Shown here one piece after another: positions 57,650 to 64,000 of a DNA stretch of 64,000 bases. The notes below the pieces were generated by a model, which had not been told where the DNA came from, ran no database searches, and worked only from the letters and a program-made list of their open reading frames with translations. Source of the stretch: Lyophyllum atratum. Its lineage: Eukaryota; Basidiomycota; Agaricomycetes; Agaricales; Lyophyllaceae. A program made the translations under genes and the position numbers. Numbering within the stretch: position 1 is the stretch's first letter; each line of letters starts with the position of its first letter. The stretch is from positions 1,042,689-1,106,688 of the forward strand of contig JACGCN010000017.1 of assembly GCA_014905825.1 (NCBI GenBank). The letters run 5' to 3'.

Positions 57650-57800
57650 CGCGAAGTGTGCTCTCGATGGTGTTGAAGTTTGAAATCTTAGAGAGAAGAT
57701 TGGCGGCGCGGGGTGCGTATGGGTCGTTTGTTCCGAGAGGCGTGCCTCGCTTGCCGTTCGTTTGAGGCTTGACGCCGTTGGTCATTGGGATAGCAACCAT
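57650..57800 (-). pseudogene. Orphan first exon of homocitrate synthase (LYS20/21 type)
   Basis: From the ATG at 57798-57800 the frame reads MVAIPMTNG...TNDPYAPRAANLLSKISNF then NTIESTLR and a phase-1 donor (G-GTACGT at 57649). NPYAPRAxxFLSxISNFxIIESTLREGEQFAN is the conserved N-terminus of fungal homocitrate synthase, the first enzyme of the alpha-aminoadipate lysine pathway. The expected next exon (starting EGEQFAN) is not found in the following ~600 bases on this strand, and TIM-barrel motifs are absent. So this is a detached 5' exon left by a rearrangement. Sequence upstream on the same strand (57800-58270) contains other broken frames (for example NPHGRHMVVAATELERGLNE) that I could not assign. 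Confidence 0.75.
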
Positions 57801-60466
57801 CTCATTGGTGGGTAGGGAGTCGCCGCTGTGGTTGGGGATCAATGGTCATGAGATCTTGCGCAGTGCGTTTGTTGAGTGTACTGGAGTCCAGACCAAAGTG
57901 CTCGCTGGGGACGGGTTGTGATATCACTAATACCGTGAGCACCGAATTCATAAGGAGTCGCGACGAAACTGTTGGTCGCGTCATCGTGAATCAAGAACTT
58001 GACTGTCGAGGGCGTCCTTTGCAGACTCATTCAGCCCTCGTTCCAGCTCGGTGGCCGCGACGACCATGTGCCGCCCATGAGGGTTTGCAGCTCGACGAAG
58101 AGCTCGTACGACCAGAGGCCCACCAGAGCGCAGCTGAAGAAATCGCAGGCAATTCTGCAGCGGGATCCAGATTGGTTTGTCGACGTCAACCCTTCGAGTT
58201 ATTACACAGGAAGCTAGCAGCCCGTCGCGCCCATCGTCCCGGTGAGTTTTTTCGCTGCTTGGCAATGCGCTGACATATTTTACGTTCGACAGATTCTCCG
58301 ACGTACCGTACTTATTTCCCGTTATCCATGGTTTTGCCTCGCTCCGCTTGTCCGATACCAGAATATGCCTAATCTGTCAATGTACACGTCAACGTTTCCC
58401 GGGCTACACTACATGCGGACAACTCTGAGCTCCCCCCCATTCCAGTTGTTTCTCGTTTACTCATACACATTTACCCCCTCTCGTAGCTAACACAGCGCCT
58501 CCCTTCGCTCGTACCCGCATCTAATCAACCCAGCTGAGTATGAGTCATGGTCCTCGGACCTCATCTATATCAATGCCGCCGAGACGCCTGCTCCTCTGGG
58601 TTTACCTAATTGCTGAACGGAACGAAAATGGGATTCCGACCATGAGACTGGGGAGCACGCGCGAGAACTGGTGACATAGAGGACTGATTTTCTTTGGTTC
58701 TTAAGCACTTCATCATTTACGCTCATCTATAAGTGGAGTACACCGTAGATCACCAATGCTGAGACACACTCTCTACCTCATCATTCCCAGCGTCCTTCAT
58801 ACCAGCGTCCAGCGTGCGCTCCAAAGGTCTCGAGACTCAAGCGCACATCTTCGAGTCCAGAGAAAAGGCCATGATTGTCGCTAATGATGCAAACAAAGTG
58901 ATGCGGTCATTGTGCGGGACGTCGACACCGGTTCGACAATTTAGGACAGGCGAGTGCGGCAGATGAGCAGCTAAAGAAAAATTGAGACGAGATCAGAAAA
59001 GGCGAGGAGAGAGGAGGGAGGGAGGGCTGGACGTACGCTGTTGGCCTCACGTCACTCGCTCGCGCCATACCTGGCAAGGAGGAGAAGCCGTTGATACGCG
59101 ACGACGCGAAGCGCGCAAGGGAAGGGGTGGCCAAAGGACCACGGTGGGGCGGGATAGGATGGCCGGCGCCGCGTGCGTGGAGGCGAGGGTGAGGAGAGGT
59201 GAGAGAGCCCAGGATGGCAGGGGGTGAGGAGCCAGTGGGGGAGATAGCGAGGTCCTGGATGCGATGAGCCAGGGGAGGAAGTCGTTGATGACGGCGCTAG
59301 AGACGGGAGCATCCGCGATTCCCCCTTGGCTTGTTGACGAAGGTGGTGGGATGGCCAAGCGACCTCGAAGGAGCCAGGCGAGGTGCTAGGACTCAGTGTT
59401 TCGAGGTGTTAGGGGCGGGGCTCGACGTCGCTCACGGGGGTGGTGGACACAGAGCGGGTCTGAAAATCCACGGTTTCGGCATCCAGTGATGACGACGAAG
59501 GCAGTGGGTTGACCGAGCAAGCTCCAAGGAGGCAGGCGATGGGACACGACGAGTCGGGCGGTGGGGCTCATCAGGTCATCTCGTAAAGCGGTAGAGGCTC
59601 GTGGGTTGTGAGCGCGGAAGACCAAGGAAAGGCGGGGTAGTGTCAAGGAGTTGGATGCTGAAGCCCTATGCTGTCGCCGCCGTCGTCGCAGCAAGCATCT
59701 GTCCTTCAGCCAAAAAAATGGATCGCATGACGCTAATGGAGGATCACAGGTGGTTCAACGAAAGCTATTAGAAAAGGAAACTTAGTACGCACCTGCGCTT
59801 CAAGTACACAGCGCGCAAAGCAAAATCCTAAATCTCACTATCCCACCCAAGCCCACCATCGGATCCAGACGCCAGCGCGATGACATGGGCGTGAATCCCG
59901 TCAGGACCCTCCTCCTGCGCCACAGAACGCGTCTTGCCCTTTGCCTTCCATGTCGGGATTCCTGCCCGTCGGTATCGTGTGAGTGTGGGGTGTGGGGTAT
60001 GGGTTCGTGCGTCCCGTGGTATGTAGTTCGTTTCTGAATGGTATCGTTATAGCGGCGGCGCGACCAGCGGGAGAAGCGATTCGTTCCAGAAGGACAGAGG
60101 GAAGTTGTGGAGGATCGGGTTGGGAGAAAACAGAGGCAGGAATGACGTTGACCACGACGAGCGGCTAACATGTCCATCGCTCTCACGACGTGCCTGAATC
60201 AACTCGGCAACGCTTGCACAGCTTTCTTGGCCTCTCTTGAAACTTGTATTCCACCGTTCAACTCGATGAAATAGTAAGGCTCTACCATTTCGTTCTATAG
60301 GCCGCTTAGTGGAAGTTCACCGGCTCCACCTCAGATCTAGTATCGCTCCGGTAAGCGAGGAATCAATGTCGTCTCCAACGCACCAGCTGACATGGGGCGC
60401 TGGTCGATCTATTTTGTTGGACATATGTTCCGAAAGAGTCGCCTTCTCCCGCACCTCACGCTAAAA
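57801..60466. other. Subtelomeric stretch with broken frames
   Basis: 57801-58270 has three partly open frames with protein-like words in different frames (KFLIHDDATNSFVATPYEFG; NPHGRHMVVAATELERGLNE), suggesting a decayed gene of unknown type. 58900-59700 is purine-skewed and GC-rich with many overlapping open frames and no splice logic. 59800-60190 has a similarly ambiguous set. No confident gene. Confidence 0.4.
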
Positions 60467-61395
60467 ATGTCGACTCCAAACAGGAAACCATACTCGAAGT
60501 CGACATGGAGACAACAGCCGACCCACTGTGCGTATACTTTGGATCTCTTCTAGCTATAAGGGCTAATCTCGATTGATCAAAGTTCTCGCCGTCCCTCTTG
60601 TAAGCCTATCTCATCTCATTTCGACTTCCTCATTCCCTAACCACTTCCTGCGCGCAGCACACGAATCCTACCCTACGGTCCCGCATCACCGCCTTCCAGA
60701 CCCACCTCTTCCAGCCTGGCGCCCATCCCGATGGCACACGAAAAGCGCTCATACGTGGCCTGGACAATTCAATCGTGATTGATCCCATGCGGTTTCATCT
60801 CACGCTGGGCGTTATGGCGCTTGACGAGGAGGCAGGGATAGAGGACCGGAAGGACAGCTTGGAAAAGGTAGACCCCCCGCAGCCGAATGCTCCTCTGCCA
60901 GGTACACCACATTCTTCTACATCTCCAGTGCCCACCTCTCCACCCTTCGCTGAACGCCAGCAACCGCCCCAGCTACCCCATCCCTCCGCCTCGCCAAAGC
61001 AAAACACCACAGGAAAAGTAGACCCCCCGCAGCCCAACTCTCCTCCTCCAAGTACACCCCATCCGTCCACGTCTCCAGCACCCAGGTCTCCGCCTCTCGC
61101 TGAACACCAGAATCCGCCTCAGCCACCCCGCACAGTCGCCACCGCCCTCGCCCTCCTCCGTTCTCTCGGGCCCCATATCGACGCCATTCTCAGCGGAGGA
61201 ACACCGAGACCGTCGACCGAAGGGACTACCGCCGATGCCGCCACACCAGAGCTACTGGCGTCCAAACTCGAGCTCAGGGTCACGCTCGACTCGCTTGACA
61301 TCATGCGACCTGTCAAGCTCAAACCACCGAAGCCTAACCATATCCTGGTTGCATGGTCAGTGACCGTGCAAACCGTCAAAGCCACAACTATCTGA
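60467..61395 (+). pseudogene. 3'-truncated AKAP7/ASCC1-like 2H phosphoesterase gene
   Basis: Exons 60467-60527, 60583-60599 and 60658 onward join in phase: MSTPNRKPYSKSTWRQQ, PTHFLAVPLHTNPTLRSRIT, then NSIVIDPMRFHLTLGVMALD. This is the N-terminal half of the AKAP7-NLS/ASCC1 2H phosphoesterase family, with the first catalytic H-x-T motif (HLTL). A Pro-rich insert with an internal tandem duplication (60865-60975 and 61012-61125, KVDPPQPNxPxPxTPHxSTS) follows, then LDSLDIMRPVKLKPPKPN. The second H-x-T/S motif and C-terminal half are missing: the frame stops at 61395 and repeats begin. Probably cut by a subtelomeric exchange; an intron leading to a distant exon cannot be fully excluded. Confidence 0.65.
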
Positions 61396-61435
61396 AGAGA
61401 GCAAAAGTTAGGTATTGAGCTCCTCATCACCAAGC

Positions 61436-62400
61436 CAGTCTTTTTTGTCAATACCCCCCGGATCCCGGAGCTGTGGAGGCCGTCGAGTGAATTTAAAACA
61501 ACGTATCTGGCCCTGGCCTTCTCAGATGTTGGGGGTATAGGCTGTAAATGCTTGAGGGGGGGCTTTTAGGTACCCCGCATCTTTTGGTCAACTCAGAATC
61601 TTGATAGCTGTCAAGATGCCCTCGCCGTCGCCGCCCGCGTTGTCGGCATTTCTGAGATCCGGGGGGTATAGTCCGAATTTATGATGGCTGCGACCGCACC
61701 GCAAAGGAGGTCCAGAATATACATTTTCAGACTATACCCCCCGGGTTTGACACCCGTGGAGGCTGTTCCGTCTCCAAGCTGCAAGATTGAAGACTCGATG
61801 GTGCGTACGAGGCTGGGATGTTGGGGGTATTGTCTGAAAATATGATGGCTGCATTCACAATGTAAAACTGGCTTAGGACATATACTCTCAGACCATTCCT
61901 CCAAGATCTGACTGACGTCATCTTAGGCTTATAGTCATCAGCTGCTCTAGTGTCTAGCATCCTCAGATCTGGGGGGTATAGCGCAAATTTATGACCAGTG
62001 TGAAGGCACTATAAAGGGGGTCTAGGATCTACATTTTCAGACTATACCCCCCAGGTTTGAGCGATACAGGCCCTGATCAGTCACAAATCACTTGAAATTG
62101 GACTGATCAGTGACTAGCATGGTCAAACCAGAGGGGTATAGAACAAATTTATGCTGAGTGGATAGCCACTATAAAAGAGGTCTAGGATCTACATTTTCAG
62201 ACTATACCCCCCAGGTTTGAGCTTACCAGACCCTTTTCAGTCAAATCTTGCCTGATATAGGCCTGAGATTGACTGATTGGTGTCTAGCCCTGTCAAACCA
62301 GGGGGGTATAGCACCAATTTATAACCAGCTTCAATGGACTATTGAAGAGGTGTAGAATCCAAGTTTTCAGACTATACCCCCCAGGTTTGAGCTCAACAAG
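61436..62400. repeat. Subtelomeric tandem array of palindromic GGGGTATAG units
   Basis: At least five units (about 61660, 61820, 61968, 62130 and 62300; less complete pieces at 61445 and 61540), period about 160 bases. Each unit has a left arm CTGGGGGGTATAG-N2-CAAATTTATG, a ~50-base centre with ACTATAAA and TCTAGGATCTACATTTTC, and a right arm CAGACTATACCCCCCAGGTT, which is the inverted complement of the left. Units are separated by ~65-base spacers rich in ACTGATCAGT/TGACTAGC. The array resembles head-to-tail miniature inverted-repeat elements or hairpin-forming subtelomeric satellites. Confidence 0.8.
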
Positions 62401-62473
62401 GCCTTATCTGTCAGAAATGATCTAATGTAACACATGTGATCTGAAGCATGACACTTATCACCTGCCTATCTGA

Positions 62474-62632
62474 TGTCACTCATACTGTGACACTAGGGTA
62501 GCATAACACTTTTGTGACAATTTTGGATCTAAAGCCCCCATTTTCTGAGCCCCTTCAAAAATGATTTTGGCAATTTCTGAAACTGATTGATAAATGTCAC
62601 TCATATGGTGACACTAGGGTAGCATAACACTT
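62474..62632 (+). repeat. Pair of ~38-base direct repeats
   Basis: GTCACTCATACTGTGACACT-AGGGTAGCATAACACTT (62474-62512) recurs with one or two changes at 62595-62632. The first half is itself a hairpin (GTCACTCAT/ATGGTGAC-like). A third, weaker GGCATAACA lies near 62678. Confidence 0.7.
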
Positions 62633-62791
62633 TCCAGGACTGTAACACCTGTTGAAACATATGCAAATACTAACATGGCATAACATTTGGGTGTCCTTGT
62701 TGATTTCTACCCTCTTCTTTCTTACCACATCCTTGCTTTGATAAAACTTGCCGTAACTATCTATCAACATAACCTCCTGCAGCCTTCATCC

Positions 62792-63284
62792 ATGTAAGTG
62801 ATGACTGGTGAGATCTAGGCCAGACACTGATACGTGCAACAGGGTTAACTGTAAATTTGCCAATTGCACCACCAGTGCCAACTCAGAGGGTAGAATTGCT
62901 ACACATGAGTACTTCTGTCATGAAGAGCTTTACAGCCTGACTCATGATGGTATGTTTCCCTCATGTGTTTTACGTTATTGCTAACACCCGGAGCTCTTAG
63001 GCACTGTCTCGCAGGTTGTTAGGGTCAACAACTTGGTCTCCTGCTGTATTGCAGACTGTAACTTTGGTGCTGTCAAAGATATCAGGGGTATCACACGTCA
63101 CTTGGAAAGCGGATCAGGGCATAAATGTTTGAAGGTCACAATAAGCAAGCTGCCAGGAGCGTCAACTTCTGCAGTGCGTACTGCTCGGATAGACACTTCC
63201 TCTCACCCGTACAGGCGTTCGGTGGTAGATCTCAGCCCTACAAAGAACAGCGCTAGCCTTAGGGTTAGGGTTAGGGTGGGATGA
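62792..63284 (+). CDS. Two-zinc-finger protein with split start codon, telomere-repeat C-terminus
   Basis: Exon 1 supplies only AT (62792-62793) before a GTAAGT donor; exon 2 (62843-62949) starts with G, so the ATG is split by an intron. Exon 3 is 63001-63284. The three lengths sum to 131 codons (130 residues) with a stop. Two fingers: C-x4-C-x12-H-x4-H in NCKFANCTTSANSEGRIATH-EYFCH and C-x4-C-x13-H-x6-H in CCIADCNFGAVKDIRGITRH-LESGSGH. The last residues RVRVRVG are encoded by AGGGTT repeats of an interstitial telomeric block just before the TGA. It may be the surviving 5' part of a larger subtelomeric gene or transposon ORF cut off by telomeric sequence, or an intact nucleic-acid-binding microprotein. 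No signal peptide. Confidence 0.55.
63259..63279 (+). repeat. Interstitial telomeric repeat
   Basis: Three to four TTAGGG units ~650 bases inside the terminal array, in the same orientation. Likely trace of an earlier chromosome end or recombination point. Confidence 0.85.
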
Positions 63285-63916
63285 ACAACAACCTTGGAAA
63301 GTCGTTGTGGGGGTTCTCTGATGAAGAGGGCTGCGTACAGGACAACAGGCTATGGGGGATTCCCATGCCAAACCTGTTTCGCTTTTATGCTCTTCAGGTC
63401 CTGATAACAATCGGTTCACACGCTGACCATCAAAAAACTTTTTGTCTGGTGGCACATGTTACTGTCAAGGTTGCGTAGCAACCATCTTTACTCAGGACCG
63501 TCAAAGTCAGACTTTGACAGGCGTGTGAAACACGCTGACTGATGTCAGGGCCGCTTAATAAAGCCCGCTACGTAAGCGGGCCGGCTCGGCGGCCGATGAC
63601 TCAACCATTCTGACTAATACCCGGTGACTCGGCATCTGTCCGAGGTCACCTGATATTATGTAAAGATCCGAAGTATCGCCGAAGGCGTAAGCGCTTGTAG
63701 CAGTCTCAACGTCGATGAACAACGTCCCACCCCAACTCCATTCTGAGGTGAATTCTGGTAGAATCTGAATAAGGACTGCTTACCTGCACTAACGCCTACC
63801 TCTAACGCGGTTAACTGGTTAGGTTAGCGTTAGAGTTAGCTGTTGGATACTGTCGGTTAGACTTGTGTATTTCAATTACTTGAATGTACTTACGGTTAGG
63901 ATTAGGGTTTTACGCC
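63285..63916. other. Terminal subtelomere
   Basis: No gene. Contains a hairpin GCCCGCTACGTAAGCGGGC at about 63564-63582 and degenerate GTTAGG/TTAGCG motifs from about 63810, increasing toward the telomere. Confidence 0.5.
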
Positions 63917-64000
63917 TTAGGGTTAGGGTTAGGGTTAGGGTTAGGGTTAGGGTTAGGGTTAGGGTTAGGGTTAGGGTAGGGTTAGGGTTAGGGTAGGTTA
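63917..64000 (+). repeat. Telomere (TTAGGG)n
   Basis: About 14 tandem TTAGGG units with a few TTAGG/TAGGG slips, running to the last base. G-rich strand 5' to 3' toward the right: a true right chromosome end (or assembly edge at one). Confidence 0.97.

Noticed and set aside
58900..60190. Several overlapping open frames as genes
   Set aside because: Purine-skewed, GC-rich DNA open in many frames; no splice-consistent model or recognised domain.
61436..62640. CRISPR array
   Set aside because: Repeats are ~160 bases, palindromic, with conserved spacers, in a eukaryotic subtelomere.

Overview
This is the right-hand end of a chromosome of a filamentous basidiomycete, most likely a wood- or litter-decaying member of the Agaricomycetes. 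The last ~84 bases are a TTAGGG telomere array with the G-rich strand running 5' to 3' off the end. Genes are split by many ~50-60 base GT-AG introns (plus a few GC-AG ones). The content is also typical: an AA9 polysaccharide monooxygenase with a CBM1, single-pass membrane proteins with PPPY tails, small secreted cysteine-rich proteins, and tRNAs interrupted by 8-10 base introns. All multi-exon models were built by eye from splice signals, reading-frame phase and family resemblance, without a database search.

Layout. (1) 1-17 kb is gene-rich: the 3' part of an OPT-family oligopeptide transporter, a decayed PPPY-tail relic, an Rpn14/PAAF1 proteasome-assembly WD40 protein, tRNA-Ala(AGC), a two-lectin-like-domain membrane protein, a secreted protein of unknown role, a 2-oxoglutarate/Fe(II) oxygenase, the AA9-CBM1 enzyme and a CBM1-only secreted protein. 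(2) 17-31 kb is gene-poor and carries a dispersed family of six-cysteine small secreted proteins (three apparently intact genes, a frameshifted copy, a copy with a ruined signal peptide, and a signal-peptide-only relic). Two of them sit inside a ~1.5 kb tandem segmental duplication. A small conserved-looking two-exon gene lies at 21.4-21.9 kb. (3) 31.9 kb carries tRNA-Gly(CCC). (4) 34379-40561 is an apparently intact DNA transposon with 33-base terminal inverted repeats and a perfect 8-base target duplication. It encodes one spliced ~1588-residue protein joining a Ulp1-type cysteine protease, a zinc finger and an RNase-H-like transposase. (5) 41-55 kb holds a small secreted protein, a DHA1-type MFS transporter, a gene of unknown function, an aldo/keto reductase and a large YML020W-like serine hydrolase. 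(6) 55.4 kb to the end is subtelomeric: an orphan first exon of homocitrate synthase, a 3'-truncated AKAP7-like 2H phosphoesterase gene, a ~160-base-period array of palindromic GGGGTATAG units, and a two-zinc-finger gene whose start codon is split by an intron and whose C-terminus is encoded by interstitial TTAGGG repeats. The telomere follows.

Functionally, the AA9 enzyme, the CBM1 protein, the two transporters and the oxidoreductases fit a saprotrophic lifestyle (cellulose attack, peptide uptake, export or detoxification). The small secreted protein family and the decayed gene pieces show the rapid duplication and loss expected near a telomere.
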